From: an uncultured PS1 clade bacterium
GTDB taxonomy: Bacteria > Pseudomonadota > Alphaproteobacteria > MED-G09
DNA: 56,880 bases
Assembly: GCA_902626605.1 (NCBI GenBank)
Contig: CACOFZ010000010.1
Span: 1-56,880, forward strand
Direction: 5' to 3'
In this document: piece after piece, positions 17,668 through 26,803 of the stretch
Layout: each line of letters opens with the position of its first letter
Numbering within the stretch: position 1 is the stretch's first letter
Position numbers and translations under genes: made by a program
Notes under the pieces: model-generated
What the model was told of the DNA's origin: nothing
Seen by the model: only the letters and a program-made list of their open reading frames with translations
The model's database searches: none

Positions 17668-18939
17668 ATGAAATTTGCCGTTGTTGGTTCGGGTATATCA
17701 GGCCTTTCTATGGCCTTAATTTTATCTCAAGATCATGAAGTTGTTTTGTATGAAATTGATGACAGATATGGAGGTCACTCAAATACTGTTAATATTGAGT
17801 ATAACAAAAAAAATATAAGCGTTGATACAGGTTTTATTGTTTTTAATAAGTTAAATTATCCAAATTTAATTAAATTATTTAAATTTCTGTCAGTTAAATA
17901 TGAAAATAGTGACATGAGTTTATCAATTGATGATCAAAAAAATGGTATTAAGTGGTCTGGTCAAAATATAAAAACAATATTTGCTAAGAAAAGATATTTT
18001 CTAAACTTAAAATACTTATTCGCTGTTTTGCAAATTTTAATTTTTAATTTTCATGTAAAATATATCTTAAATTATAAAAATATTGAAAATATATCTCTTG
18101 AGGAATGGTTAAAAAAGAAATTTTATACTAGAAGCTTCTTGGAATTATACCTAATTCCTATGGCTGGGGCAATTTGGTCCATGCCTCAAAAAGATATTAT
18201 GAATTACCCCATAAAATCTCTTTTTGAATTCTTTAATAACCATAAACTTTTGCATGGTAAAAAAGATAGGCCTCAATGGCTTACTGTTACCGGGGGAAGT
18301 ATAAATTATGTTAAGAAAATTATTAGTTTTCTTGAAGCAAACCCCAAAGTAAAATTGTTCAAAAATAATGGGGTTAAGAAAATAAATAGAGAAAAAGAAT
18401 TTATTAAAATTACCGATACTGAGGGCAATACTTCCGAAGTTGATCATATTATTTTTTCACAAAATCCATCTAAAGTGGTTAATATTTTAAATGATATTCA
18501 AAAAAAAGAACTAGATATCTTAGGAAAATTTAAGGCCAATAAAAATACTGCTTATCTCCATTCTGATGAGAGCATTATGCCAAATATTAAAAAAATATGG
18601 TCTTCATGGAACATATTTGTTCCTAAGGAGGAAAAAGACCATATATCAGTAACTTATTGGATGAATAAACTTCAAAATATTAATTATAAAAATCCATTAT
18701 TTTTAAGTCTAAATCCAGTACATCTTCCAAATGAAGGCTCTATTTTTAAAGTTATAGATTATGAACATCCAATATTTGATAGTAAATCAATAACAGCTTT
18801 AAAATTTTTAGATGAAATTCAAGGATTAAATAATACTTGGTATTGCGGTGCTTGGTGTGGAAATGGTTTTCATGAGGATGGAATAAACTCTAGTCTAAAT
18901 TTAGCTAATAAAATTGGAATAAAAGCATTATGGGATTAA
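17668..18939 (+). CDS. FAD-dependent oxidoreductase, COG2907 (amine-oxidase fold)
   Basis: This 423-aa flavoprotein has an N-terminal FAD-binding motif (VVGSGISGLSMALIL, residues 5-19), an acidic ribose-binding residue at the end of the second strand, and RYGGHSNT. The C-terminal FAD contact is GAWCGNGFHEDGINSS. It belongs to the family usually found beside DUF1365 and a cyclopropane-synthase-like methyltransferase, as here. Members are linked to modification of unsaturated membrane acyl chains. A GAAGGA ribosome-binding site precedes the ATG. Its last 10 bases overlap the DUF1365 gene, so the three genes are translationally coupled. Confidence 0.88.
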   Translation: MKFAVVGSGISGLSMALILSQDHEVVLYEIDDRYGGHSNTVNIEYNKKNISVDTGFIVFNKLNYPNLIKLFKFLSVKYENSDMSLSIDDQKNGIKWSGQNIKTIFAKKRYFLNLKYLFAVLQILIFNFHVKYILNYKNIENISLEEWLKKKFYTRSFLELYLIPMAGAIWSMPQKDIMNYPIKSLFEFFNNHKLLHGKKDRPQWLTVTGGSINYVKKIISFLEANPKVKLFKNNGVKKINREKEFIKITDTEGNTSEVDHIIFSQNPSKVVNILNDIQKKELDILGKFKANKNTAYLHSDESIMPNIKKIWSSWNIFVPKEEKDHISVTYWMNKLQNINYKNPLFLSLNPVHLPNEGSIFKVIDYEHPIFDSKSITALKFLDEIQGLNNTWYCGAWCGNGFHEDGINSSLNLANKIGIKALWD

Positions 18940-19709
18940 GAACATCAATATTTGATGGTGTAGTTGTTCATTCGAGGTTTATTCCCAAAGAACATAATTT
19001 TAAATATAAAGTTTTTTCAATATTATTCAATATTGATGATCTCAAGGATATTTCAAAGAAGTGCTTACTCTTTTCATATAATAAGTATAATTTATTTTCT
19101 TTCTTTGATAGAGATCATGGTGAAAAAGACGGATCTAATCCTAGATCTTGGATTTTAAAAATTGCAAAAAAACAAAATATAAGTACAAATAATTTAAAAA
19201 TTTTTTGTCTATGTTATCCACGCATTCTTGGTTACGCATTTAATCCCATAAGTACTTGGTTTATTTATGATAAGAAGTATTTAAAAATGATAGTTTATGA
19301 AGTAAGAAATACCTTTGGCGAAGATCACTCATATTCATTTAAAATAGATAATGATTTTGATTTTGATAACCATAAAACAAAAAAATTAATGCATGTATCC
19401 CCTTTTATAAGTATGGATGGGGAATATAAATTCTCAACAAAAATAAATGAAAATAAAGTTAGCATAGTCATTAAAGGGTTTATCGAAAAAAAGCATTTAA
19501 TAACCGCTTCATTTAAAGGAAAATATAATCCTTTTAATGATAGAATACTGCTAATTAATTTTATAAAATATCCTTTTTTAACATTAAAAGTTACATACGG
19601 TATTCACTTCCAAGCATTGATTTTATGGCTTAAAAATATTAAATATATCAAGCACACAAAGTCTAAGTATTATAAAATTTCATACAATGAAAAGTATAAA
19701 GAAAAATGA
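18930..19709 (+). CDS. DUF1365 family protein
   Basis: This 259-aa protein belongs to DUF1365 (COG3496), a family with no firm biochemical role that is nearly always encoded between a COG2907 flavoprotein and a CFA-like methyltransferase. Family marks are IFDGVVVHSRFIP at the N-terminus, the central GYAFNPISTWFIYD, EVRNTFGEDHSY, and a C-terminal IHFQALILWLK segment that may lie along the membrane. It overlaps the upstream gene by 10 bases and the downstream gene by 4 (ATGA), a tightly coupled operon. It probably takes part in the same acyl-chain modification. Confidence 0.88.
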   Translation: MGLRTSIFDGVVVHSRFIPKEHNFKYKVFSILFNIDDLKDISKKCLLFSYNKYNLFSFFDRDHGEKDGSNPRSWILKIAKKQNISTNNLKIFCLCYPRILGYAFNPISTWFIYDKKYLKMIVYEVRNTFGEDHSYSFKIDNDFDFDNHKTKKLMHVSPFISMDGEYKFSTKINENKVSIVIKGFIEKKHLITASFKGKYNPFNDRILLINFIKYPFLTLKVTYGIHFQALILWLKNIKYIKHTKSKYYKISYNEKYKEK

Positions 19710-20875
19710 TTAATAGAATTTTTAAAAATTACCTATCAAATATTGGTCAAAAAATTACAATTGGTGAGCTAACAATAACGCTTCCTAATAATGAAAATTT
19801 AGAGTTCTTTGGTAAAGGTAATCTTAAATCAAACCTTATATTAAACTCTTACATGCCTTTAATAAGAACTATAACATCTGGGCACGTTGGTTTTGCGGAG
19901 AGTTATCTCAAAGGCGAATGGACAAGTTCTGATTTGGAGTCTTTGCTTGAAATTATGGTGACAAATTTACCAGAAGCTTTTAGTCCAAAAAGCAAGGCTC
20001 ATCTTGTATATAATAGAATTATTCATTTTTTCAGAGAAAATACAAAGTCAAGAGCTAAAAAAAATATTCAATACCATTATGACCTTGGAAATGATTTTTA
20101 TAAACTGTGGTTAGATAAAACTATGACATACTCCAGTGCATTCTTCAAAGATGAAAAAGAAAGCTTAGAGAAAGCACAAGAAAATAAATATCAATCTCTA
20201 ATAGATAACCTTAAAATAAAACCACATCATAATGTTTTAGAAATTGGTTGCGGATGGGGAGGATTCGCAGAATATACTGCAAAAAAAGTTGGGTGTTCTA
20301 TAAAAGGAATTACAATAAGCCCCAGTCAATTAAAGTTTGCAACAAATAGAATTAAAAAATCAAAACTTGAAAATAAAGTATCCCTTGAACTTTGTGATTA
20401 TAGAGACCTAAAAGGTAAATATGATAGAGTTGTTTCTATTGAAATGATTGAAGCTGTCGGTGAAAAATATTGGAAAAATTATTTTAAAAAAATAAAAGAT
20501 GTTTTAAAGAAAGATGGTTTAGCTGGAATACAAGTAATTTTGATGAATAATAAAAATTATGAAAAATACAGTAAGTCAGTAGATTTTATCCAAAAATATG
20601 TCTTTCCAGGAGGAATGCTTCCATCACAAGATAAATTAAATGAAAATTATCTTGAGGCTGGTTTAGTTGAGGTCAATTCACACTCTTTTGGAAAGTCATA
20701 TGCAAAAACTTTAGCTATTTGGCATAAGGAATTTTTAAATTCATTATCTTCCATAAAAAAGCTTGGATTTGATATTAAGCTTGAAAGAATATTCAAATAT
20801 TACTTTTCATATTGTAAAGCAGGTTTTAATTCAGAAAAAATAGATGTTGCCCAGAAAATAATTAAAATAAACTAG
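19706..20875 (+). CDS. cfa: Cyclopropane-fatty-acyl-phospholipid synthase-like methyltransferase
   Basis: This 389-aa SAM-dependent enzyme acts on unsaturated acyl chains of membrane phospholipids. The family motif [19 protein letters not shown] is followed by the SAM site [11 protein letters not shown] (about residues 177-187), and [10 protein letters not shown] and HSFGKSY further on. Compared from memory with E. coli Cfa, Glu239, Ile268 and Tyr317 are kept (Glu249, Ile278, Tyr332), but Cys139 is Ser144 and His266 is Gln276. Two ligands of the catalytic bicarbonate are thus changed, so a product other than a cyclopropane ring is possible. It is the last gene of the COG2907/DUF1365 operon. 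Its stop codon overlaps that of rplQ within the palindrome CTAG. Confidence 0.9.
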   Translation: MINRIFKNYLSNIGQKITIGELTITLPNNENLEFFGKGNLKSNLILNSYMPLIRTITSGHVGFAESYLKGEWTSSDLESLLEIMVTNLPEAFSPKSKAHLVYNRIIHFFRENTKSRAKKNIQYHYDLGNDFYKLWLDKTMTYSSAFFKDEKESLEKAQENKYQSLIDNLKIKPHHNVLEIGCGWGGFAEYTAKKVGCSIKGITISPSQLKFATNRIKKSKLENKVSLELCDYRDLKGKYDRVVSIEMIEAVGEKYWKNYFKKIKDVLKKDGLAGIQVILMNNKNYEKYSKSVDFIQKYVFPGGMLPSQDKLNENYLEAGLVEVNSHSFGKSYAKTLAIWHKEFLNSLSSIKKLGFDIKLERIFKYYFSYCKAGFNSEKIDVAQKIIKIN

Positions 20876-21294
20876 ACTTCAACTTCATCGAATTGTTTTT
20901 CTATAATAGGACCAGAGTCTTGACCTAAAGCTTCGGTATCTCTATCTACGAGCTCTATTACAGCCATTGGAGCAGAGTCACCATAACGAAAACCAGCTTT
21001 CATAATTCTTGTATATCCACCATTTCTCTCTTTATATCTCTCGGCTAGAGTGTCAAATACTTTTGCGCCCCATCTCTTTTCTGGAATAATTGAATAAAGC
21101 CTTCTTCTTGCGTTCAAATCACCTTTTTTTCCAAGTGTAATTAACTTTTCAACATAAGGAGCTAATTCCTTAGCTTTTGGTAAAGTTGTTTTAACTTGCT
21201 CGTGCTTTATCAATGCAACAGCCATGTTTGCCAAAAGAGCCTTTCTATGACTAGAAGTTCTATTTAGTTTTCTTTTTGACACTTTATGACGCAT
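20872..21294 (-). CDS. rplQ: 50S ribosomal protein L17
   Basis: L17 lies near the peptide exit tunnel of the large subunit. The 140-aa protein starts [20 protein letters not shown], the standard family start, and contains [26 protein letters not shown]. The C-terminus after the core is a short acidic extension ([14 protein letters not shown]). It is the last gene of the alpha-operon segment, 14 bases after rpoA. Its stop codon shares bases with the converging cfa-like stop, which leaves no space for a dedicated terminator between the two operons. Confidence 0.97.
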   Translation of the reverse strand: MRHKVSKRKLNRTSSHRKALLANMAVALIKHEQVKTTLPKAKELAPYVEKLITLGKKGDLNARRRLYSIIPEKRWGAKVFDTLAERYKERNGGYTRIMKAGFRYGDSAPMAVIELVDRDTEALGQDSGPIIEKQFDEVEV

Positions 21295-21308
21295 TTTAAA
21301 TACCTATC

Positions 21309-22328
21309 TTAAAATTTATCTGATGCTTTTCTGGAGAGTTCATCAACATTTTCTGGAGGCCATGTAGGAACATCCATACCTAGAGATAAACCCATTTCTG
21401 TTAAAACTTCCTTTATCTCATTCAAGGACTTTCTTCCAAAATTTGGTGTTCTTAACATTTCATTTTCACTTTTAAGAATTAGGTCACCAATATAAACAAT
21501 ATTATCATTTTTTAAACAATTAGCAGACCTAACAGATAGCTCTAATTCATCAACTTTTTTCAAAAGAGCAGCGTTAAATTCTAATTCATTTTCATCTTCT
21601 TCTATAATCTCTTCTTCAGGTTCGTCAAAATTAATGAAAGGCATTAGTTGATCCTGAAGAATTCTAGCGGAAAAAGCCACAGCATCTTCTGGTATAACTG
21701 AACCATTAGTTTCAACCTCTAAAGTTAATTTATCATAGTCAAGTGAATCACCTTCTCTGGCGTTTTCTACGTTGTAAGCTACATTTATGATTGGACTGAA
21801 AAGACTATCAACTGGTATGAAACCTATTGGGCTATCTTCGTCACGATTTTGTTCAGCTGGTACATAACCATTTCCAGTTTTTATTGAAAGTTCAAATCTA
21901 ATTGATGCATTTTCATCTAAAGTACATAGAACTTGATCAGGATTCATTACTTCAATATCATCTGTAAGAGCGATATCACCCGCTGTTACAACCCCTGGAC
22001 CGCTTCTTTCTAAAGTAAGTCTCTTAATTCCTGAAAAATCAGCTTTAAAGATTATTTTTTTAACATTTAAAACAATATCTGTAACGTCTTCTCTAACGCC
22101 ATTAATCGATGAAAATTCATGTAATACTCCATCTATCTTAATTCCAAAAACAGCTACGCCCTGGAGAGAAGATAGTAAAACTCTTCTTAAAGCATTACCT
22201 AGGGTAGTACCATAACCTCTTTCTAAAGGCTCTACAGTTATCTTAGAGAACTTCTCAGGTTCTTGGCCTTGGTTGATGTTTATTTCACTCGGTTTTAGTA
22301 GCTCACGCCAATTTTTTTCGATAATCAC
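21309..22328 (-). CDS. rpoA: RNA polymerase subunit alpha
   Basis: The alpha subunit dimerises to nucleate RNA polymerase, and its C-terminal domain contacts UP elements and activators. It is 339 aa: N-terminal domain with [20 protein letters not shown], an acidic linker (about residues 230-245), and the C-terminal domain with [16 protein letters not shown]. The start is GTG at 22328, behind an AAGAGG ribosome-binding site; the ATG two bases upstream is out of frame and runs into a stop at once. rpsK lies 29 bases upstream and rplQ 14 bases downstream. Confidence 0.97.
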   Translation of the reverse strand: MIIEKNWRELLKPSEININQGQEPEKFSKITVEPLERGYGTTLGNALRRVLLSSLQGVAVFGIKIDGVLHEFSSINGVREDVTDIVLNVKKIIFKADFSGIKRLTLERSGPGVVTAGDIALTDDIEVMNPDQVLCTLDENASIRFELSIKTGNGYVPAEQNRDEDSPIGFIPVDSLFSPIINVAYNVENAREGDSLDYDKLTLEVETNGSVIPEDAVAFSARILQDQLMPFINFDEPEEEIIEEDENELEFNAALLKKVDELELSVRSANCLKNDNIVYIGDLILKSENEMLRTPNFGRKSLNEIKEVLTEMGLSLGMDVPTWPPENVDELSRKASDKF

Positions 22329-22357
22329 ATTAACCTCTTAGTTTAATATTTTTTTAT

Positions 22358-22747
22358 TTATACTCGACGTCTTTTTGGAGGACGACAACCATTGTGCGGA
22401 ATAGAAGTGACATCTTTGATGGAAGTAATAGTAAATCCAATAGACTGTAATGCTCTTAATGCACTTTCTCTACCTGATCCCGGTCCCTGAACTTCAACCT
22501 TTAAGGTTTTCACTCCATGCTCTTTAGCTTTTTCACCTGCGTCTTCAGCTGCCATTTGAGCTGCAAAAGGTGTTGACTTTCTCGAGCCTTTGAAACCCAT
22601 TAAACCTGCGGATGACCAAGAAATTGCATCCCCTTTTTCATCAGAAATAGTGATCATAGTATTATTGAAAGTTGAGTTAACATGAGCAACACCATTAGAG
22701 ATGTTTTTCTTATCACGACGTTTTACTCTTTTTTTCTCATCAGCCAT
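22358..22747 (-). CDS. rpsK: 30S ribosomal protein S11
   Basis: S11 forms part of the platform of the small subunit around the mRNA exit. From the ATG at 22747 it is 129 aa ([15 protein letters not shown]), the usual length; an upstream in-frame TTG would add four residues and is unlikely. It contains [31 protein letters not shown] and the C-terminal [12 protein letters not shown]. It lies between rpsM (31-base gap) and rpoA. Confidence 0.97.
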   Translation of the reverse strand: MADEKKRVKRRDKKNISNGVAHVNSTFNNTMITISDEKGDAISWSSAGLMGFKGSRKSTPFAAQMAAEDAGEKAKEHGVKTLKVEVQGPGSGRESALRALQSIGFTITSIKDVTSIPHNGCRPPKRRRV

Positions 22748-22778
22748 TCTAAAATCCAAAATTAAATTTATTAATTAG

Positions 22779-23147
22779 TTACTTTTTCTTACCAGCAATT
22801 GCTTTAGCTGGCCCTTTTCTTGTTCGAGCGTTAGTGTGAGTTCTTTGACCTCTTACTGGAAGACCTCTTCTATGACGAAGACCTCTGTAGTTACCAAGAT
22901 CCATGAGACGTTTAATATTAGTTGAAACCTCTCTTCTTAGTTCACCTTCAACCTTATAATTACCTTCAATTATTTCTCTTATCTGAATTACCTCTGAGTC
23001 AGTAAGTTCATTTACTCTTCTCTCAGACGGAATATCAGCAAGTTTACATATATCAGAAGCTATTTTTGGACCAATACCTTTAATATATGTTAAGCCTGTA
23101 AAAACTTTCTTATTAGTTGGTATATTTATACCTGCAATACGTGCCAA
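22779..23147 (-). CDS. rpsM: 30S ribosomal protein S13 (TTG start)
   Basis: S13 sits in the head of the small subunit and contacts the P-site tRNA and L5. The 122-aa protein reads [14 protein letters not shown] after the initiator and ends in the basic tail [16 protein letters not shown], with [20 protein letters not shown] before it. The only start that fits the family is TTG at 23147, five bases after a perfect GGAGG. Its own promoter and a terminator-like hairpin lie just upstream, so this gene opens the alpha-operon part (rpsM, rpsK, rpoA, rplQ). No rpmJ precedes it. Confidence 0.96.
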   Translation of the reverse strand: MARIAGINIPTNKKVFTGLTYIKGIGPKIASDICKLADIPSERRVNELTDSEVIQIREIIEGNYKVEGELRREVSTNIKRLMDLGNYRGLRHRRGLPVRGQRTHTNARTRKGPAKAIAGKKK

Positions 23148-23157
23148 TAAAACCTCC

Positions 23158-23183
23158 AAAAAAGCGATTAAGTATAGAATCGC
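23158..23183 (-). terminator. Hairpin plus T6 after adk, overlapping the rpsM leader
   Basis: On the minus strand, arms GCGATT and AATCGC (8-base loop) are followed by six T residues directly before the rpsM ribosome-binding site. It can end transcripts running out of adk. The 5' arm overlaps the expected start site of the rpsM promoter, so transcripts begun there would probably lack the full stem. Confidence 0.5.
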
Positions 23184-23185
23184 GG

Positions 23186-23213
23186 ATTATATTCCTGTAA
23201 ACAAAACAGTCAA
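23186..23213 (-). promoter_or_regulatory. Sigma70-type promoter for rpsM-rpsK-rpoA-rplQ
   Basis: On the minus strand, TTGACT (23213-23208) and a perfect TATAAT (23191-23186) are spaced by 16 bases. The -35 box starts five bases after the adk stop. The expected start near 23179 leaves a leader of about 32 bases before the rpsM TTG. It is the best promoter match in the window. Confidence 0.75.
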
Positions 23214-23217
23214 CAAA

Positions 23218-23796
23218 CTATTTAAGTTTATTTAAATTATTTTTAATATCTTCTGATACTTTAGATATATCATTCATCCCATTGATAATAATATAGTTTT
23301 TATTATCTGAATAATAGGATATTAGTGGTTCAGTTTGCTCTACATACTCTTTCAATCTTTTTTTTAACACATCTAAGTTATCGTCAGCCCTTTTTTCATC
23401 ATTATTTTCATTAGCTCTTTTAGTTATTCTCTTTTCTAGAATTGAAAAATCAACATCAATTTGAACTATACCATCAATATTTTTACCTAATTGGAAAAAA
23501 ATTTCATCTAATGATGCTGCTTGTTTTTGATTTCTAGGATAACCATCAAGAATAAAACCATTCTCACAATCTTTATTTTTAATTCTCTCATTAATTAATT
23601 TAAGCAATAGATCGTCTGATACTAAATCACCCCTCTCCATCACATCTTTTGCCATTAGCCCGAGTTCTGTCTCGTTTTTAACAGCTTCTCTCAACATATC
23701 ACCAGTTGATATGTGAGCTATATTAAAATGATTTTTAATAAAAACCGCTTGTGTACCTTTGCCTGCACCAGGCGGACCCAAGAGAATAATAATCAT
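23218..23796 (-). CDS. adk: Adenylate kinase
   Basis: This enzyme interconverts ATP plus AMP with two ADP and sets the cellular adenylate balance. It is 192 aa and of the short type: the lid region between RITKRA and LKKRLKEY is brief and has no zinc-binding cysteines. The P-loop GPPGAGKGTQ is at residues 7-16, the AMP site includes HISTGDMLR, and FILDGYPRN is present. Its start overlaps the secY stop by one base. The secY-adk-rpsM order is common in Alphaproteobacteria. Confidence 0.96.
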   Translation of the reverse strand: MIIILLGPPGAGKGTQAVFIKNHFNIAHISTGDMLREAVKNETELGLMAKDVMERGDLVSDDLLLKLINERIKNKDCENGFILDGYPRNQKQAASLDEIFFQLGKNIDGIVQIDVDFSILEKRITKRANENNDEKRADDNLDVLKKRLKEYVEQTEPLISYYSDNKNYIIINGMNDISKVSEDIKNNLNKLK

Positions 23797-25130
23797 TATC
23801 TCTTTCTACCTCCTAGTTTTGATTTTTTAAGCAATCCTTCATATTGATGAGCAAATAAGTATCCTTGGAACTGTGTCATTGTATCCATTGCAACATTAAC
23901 AATGATTAAAACTGAAGTTCCACCAAAATAAAAAGGTACGGCAAATCTTGAAATTAAAAATTCTGGTAATAAGCAAACTAAAACTAAATAAATTGAACCA
24001 ACAACAGTCAGTCTAGTCAAAACAAAATCAATATATTGAGCAGTTCTCTCTCCAGGTCTAATTCCTGGAATAAAACCACCTTGTTTTTTTAAATTATCAG
24101 CTGTGTCCTCTGGATTAAAGACAATTGCAGTATAAAAATAACAGAAAAAAACAATCAAAAAAGCATAGATAAGCATATATAAGGGCTGCCCTCTTCCAAG
24201 AAGACTAGTAATACTATTGACCCAGTCTGGCCCTTGTCCTGCAGAAAAATTCGCAATCGTAATTGGCATCAATAGTAGTGAGGATGCAAAAATAGCAGGA
24301 ATAACTCCTGAAGTATTAAGTTTTAAAGGTAAATGAGAATTATCTCCACCGAACATTTTATTGCCAACTTGTCTCTTAGGATACTGAACAAGCAATCTTC
24401 TTTGTGCTCTCTCTATAAAAACAACAAATGTAATAGTTAATAAAACAAGAATCAAAAGACCAAACATTAAACCAATGGATAAAGCTCCCTGTCTTCCAAG
24501 CTCAATAGTACCAAATAGAGCGCTTGGAAGTTCTGCAACAATACCGGCGAAAATAAGTAAAGAAATACCATTTCCTAATCCATTAGAAGTTATTTGTTCA
24601 CCTAACCACATAAGAAAGATTGTGCCACCTACTAGAGTTATAACTGCTGAAATTTTGAAGAATAAGCCGGGATTAGATACAACTCCTGTAGCTCCCTCAA
24701 GTCCTACAGCTATTCCCCAAGCTTGAATAGTAGCTAAGAAAACTGTGGAATAACGAGTATATTGATTAATTTGTCTTCTACCTCTTTCACCGCCTTCTTT
24801 TTTCAAATAGTTAAGAGAAGGAACAACAGGAACTATCAGTTGAATAATGATTGATGCAGTAATATAGGGCATTATACCAAGAGAAAAAATAGCCATCCTT
24901 CCAACAGCACCACCTGAAAACATATTAAAAACGCCAATAATGCCTGATTGATTTTGTTCAAAAATTTGTCTTAATGCATCAAGATCTATACCCGGTAAAG
25001 GTAGATATGTTCCAAATCTGTATACAATTAAAGCAAGGATAGTAAACCAAATCCTTTTTTTAAGCTCAGAAGCACTTTTAAGGGCTGATAAACTTATGTT
25101 TGAAGCTAGTTGTTCAGCTACTGAAGCCAT
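23796..25130 (-). CDS. secY: Protein translocase subunit SecY
   Basis: SecY is the channel subunit of the SecYEG translocon in the inner membrane. The protein is 444 aa with ten predicted membrane segments. It contains RIWFTILALIVYRFGTYLPL near the N-terminus, the plug-region GGAVGRMAIFSLGIMPYI, the cytoplasmic loop with RAQRRLLVQYPKRQVG, and GFIPGIRPGERTAQYID. It lies two bases after rplO and overlaps adk by one. Its partner secE is in the same leftward block about 24 kb upstream; secG is not in the window. Confidence 0.97.
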   Translation of the reverse strand: MASVAEQLASNISLSALKSASELKKRIWFTILALIVYRFGTYLPLPGIDLDALRQIFEQNQSGIIGVFNMFSGGAVGRMAIFSLGIMPYITASIIIQLIVPVVPSLNYLKKEGGERGRRQINQYTRYSTVFLATIQAWGIAVGLEGATGVVSNPGLFFKISAVITLVGGTIFLMWLGEQITSNGLGNGISLLIFAGIVAELPSALFGTIELGRQGALSIGLMFGLLILVLLTITFVVFIERAQRRLLVQYPKRQVGNKMFGGDNSHLPLKLNTSGVIPAIFASSLLLMPITIANFSAGQGPDWVNSITSLLGRGQPLYMLIYAFLIVFFCYFYTAIVFNPEDTADNLKKQGGFIPGIRPGERTAQYIDFVLTRLTVVGSIYLVLVCLLPEFLISRFAVPFYFGGTSVLIIVNVAMDTMTQFQGYLFAHQYEGLLKKSKLGGRKR

Positions 25131-25132
25131 TA

Positions 25133-25687
25133 TTATTTATCTGTTGAATCTTTGGTTGAAGTTTCAACAGCCTCTTTGCTAATTTCTTTTTCTTCAGGTT
25201 GTTTTTTTATTTCTTTTTTTTCTTTTACTTTTTCAAGTATTTCGATTTTACCACCTAAACTCTCTATTAACTTAATAGAAGATTGAGTAGCTTTTGTAAC
25301 AGAAATATCAATTTTATCTTTAATTTGACCTTTATTTAAAATTTTCACGCCATCTCTATTTTTTTTGACAATTCCAGATGCATTTAAATCTGACTCAGTG
25401 ATTTTTTTTGAACTATCAATTAGGCCTTTTGTAATTGCTGCCTGAAGGTTGCCTAAAGTTAATTCTGAAAAATTTCTTCGAGAAATATTATTAAAGCCTC
25501 TTTTTGGTAAACGCATATGAATTGGCATCTGACCGCCTTCAAAACCTTTTATAGCAACACCAGATCTTGATTTTTGCCCCTTATGACCTCTACCTGCGGT
25601 TTTACCCTTGCCAGAACCAATACCTCTTCCTACTCTGGTTTTAGTTTTCCTGGCGTTTGGATTATCTCTAAGCTCATTTAATCTCAT
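25133..25687 (-). CDS. rplO: 50S ribosomal protein L15 with extended C-terminus
   Basis: L15 is a late-assembling large-subunit protein. From the ATG at 25687 (GAGGA ribosome-binding site 8 bases before) it has 184 aa, beginning MRLNELRDNPNARKTKTRVG. It continues through the glycine/basic segment GRGIGSGKGKTAGRGHKGQ and MPIHMRLPKRGFNN. The conserved part ends near residue 150 (SLGGKIEILEK); the last 30 or so residues are a Lys/Glu/Ser/Thr-rich low-complexity tail, longer than in E. coli (144 aa). An ATG at 25702 is out of frame with rpmD but overlaps it and fits the family less well. Confidence 0.95.
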   Translation of the reverse strand: MRLNELRDNPNARKTKTRVGRGIGSGKGKTAGRGHKGQKSRSGVAIKGFEGGQMPIHMRLPKRGFNNISRRNFSELTLGNLQAAITKGLIDSSKKITESDLNASGIVKKNRDGVKILNKGQIKDKIDISVTKATQSSIKLIESLGGKIEILEKVKEKKEIKKQPEEKEISKEAVETSTKDSTDK

Positions 25688-25691
25688 TTTT

Positions 25692-25880
25692 CTATTCCTC
25701 ATTAATTATTTTAACAAGGTGATTAACTTTTTTAATCATACCTCTAATTGATTCAGTATCCTCAAGAACTCTAGTTTTATGAAGTTTATTTAAACCAAGT
25801 CCAATTAGTGTTTTTTTTTGATCAGGGCTTCTCCTTAAAGCACTTCTGGTTTGTTTTATTGTAATTTTCTTAGATGCCAT
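25692..25880 (-). CDS. rpmD: 50S ribosomal protein L30
   Basis: L30 is a small large-subunit protein. It is 62 aa, starting [19 protein letters not shown] and containing [17 protein letters not shown], the signature of the family. It is placed as usual between rpsE (8-base gap) and rplO (4-base gap). Confidence 0.95.
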   Translation of the reverse strand: MASKKITIKQTRSALRRSPDQKKTLIGLGLNKLHKTRVLEDTESIRGMIKKVNHLVKIINEE

Positions 25881-25888
25881 TTTAATAC

Positions 25889-26437
25889 CTATGCAGAAAC
25901 TTCTTCATCACTTATACGCTGGCTAATAACCTCATTAACTTTCTTTCCTCTTCTTGCAGCAACTTGTCTAGGACTATTAATTTTAGACAAAGCTTTAACA
26001 GTTGCCCTAACCATATTATAGGGGTTTGAAGAACCAATAGACTTTGCAACCACATCCTGAATACCAAGAACCTCAAATACTGCTCGCATTGGACCACCAG
26101 CAATTATTCCTGTTCCTGGAGGGGCTGTTCTTAGAACAACCTTTCCTGCACCGTGCCTTCCTTCAATATCGTGATGAAGAGTTCTTCCTTCTTTGAGAGG
26201 AACTTTTATCATTGAAATTTTTGCAGCATCAGTTGCCTTTTTAATTGCTTCTGGAACTTCCCTTGCTTTACCATGACCAAAACCAACATGACCTTTTTGA
26301 TCGCCAACTACTACCAGAGCTGCAAAACTAAATCTACGACCACCTTTTACAACAGTCGATACTCTGTTGATAAAAACTAAACGATCAATAAACTCACTAT
26401 CTCTTTCGTCATTATTATTTATTTCATTCGCAGACAA
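25889..26437 (-). CDS. rpsE: 30S ribosomal protein S5 (TTG start)
   Basis: S5 guards the mRNA entry region and decoding accuracy. It is 182 aa. Motifs are [37 protein letters not shown] and [20 protein letters not shown]. The only reasonable start is TTG at 26437, eight bases after AGGAG; the N-terminus ([15 protein letters not shown]) has no Met, and no in-frame ATG precedes the conserved domain. It lies 11 bases after rplR and 8 before rpmD. Confidence 0.95.
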   Translation of the reverse strand: MSANEINNNDERDSEFIDRLVFINRVSTVVKGGRRFSFAALVVVGDQKGHVGFGHGKAREVPEAIKKATDAAKISMIKVPLKEGRTLHHDIEGRHGAGKVVLRTAPPGTGIIAGGPMRAVFEVLGIQDVVAKSIGSSNPYNMVRATVKALSKINSPRQVAARRGKKVNEVISQRISDEEVSA

Positions 26438-26448
26438 AATATAATCTC

Positions 26449-26799
26449 CTAAAATTTTAATCCAGCTTCTCTAGCATTTTCAGCTAAAGCTTTAACTCGA
26501 CCATGATATTTATAACTTCCTCTATCAAAAAAAACCTCATTTACACCTGCTTTAATAGCTTTTTTTGCAATCTCAGATCCTACTTTTGATGCTGAAGATA
26601 TATTAGAACCTAAGCTAGAGGAAGATTTTTCTAAAGTTGAAGCTGAAGCTATGGTTACACCAGAGGTATCATCAATGATCTGAGCATAAATGTGCTTTGA
26701 TGATCTAAAAACAGAGAGTCTCATTCTGTCAGAAGAGGAATTTTTTAGCTTTTTTCTTACTCTAGCTTTTCTTTTATTTGAAACAATTTTATTAACCAT
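26449..26799 (-). CDS. rplR: 50S ribosomal protein L18
   Basis: L18 binds 5S rRNA in the central protuberance together with L5. It is 116 aa, with [18 protein letters not shown] and the conserved C-terminal [20 protein letters not shown]. The length is normal. It lies 4 bases after rplF and 11 before rpsE. Confidence 0.96.
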   Translation of the reverse strand: MVNKIVSNKRKARVRKKLKNSSSDRMRLSVFRSSKHIYAQIIDDTSGVTIASASTLEKSSSSLGSNISSASKVGSEIAKKAIKAGVNEVFFDRGSYKYHGRVKALAENAREAGLKF

Positions 26800-26803
26800 C
26801 TGA

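Noticed and set aside
24475-24726. 83-aa frame antisense to secY, and similar antisense frames over rpoB, rpoC, fusA, valS and rplL
   Set aside because: All lie opposite strongly conserved genes, follow codon-position shadows and have no ribosome-binding sites or recognisable products.
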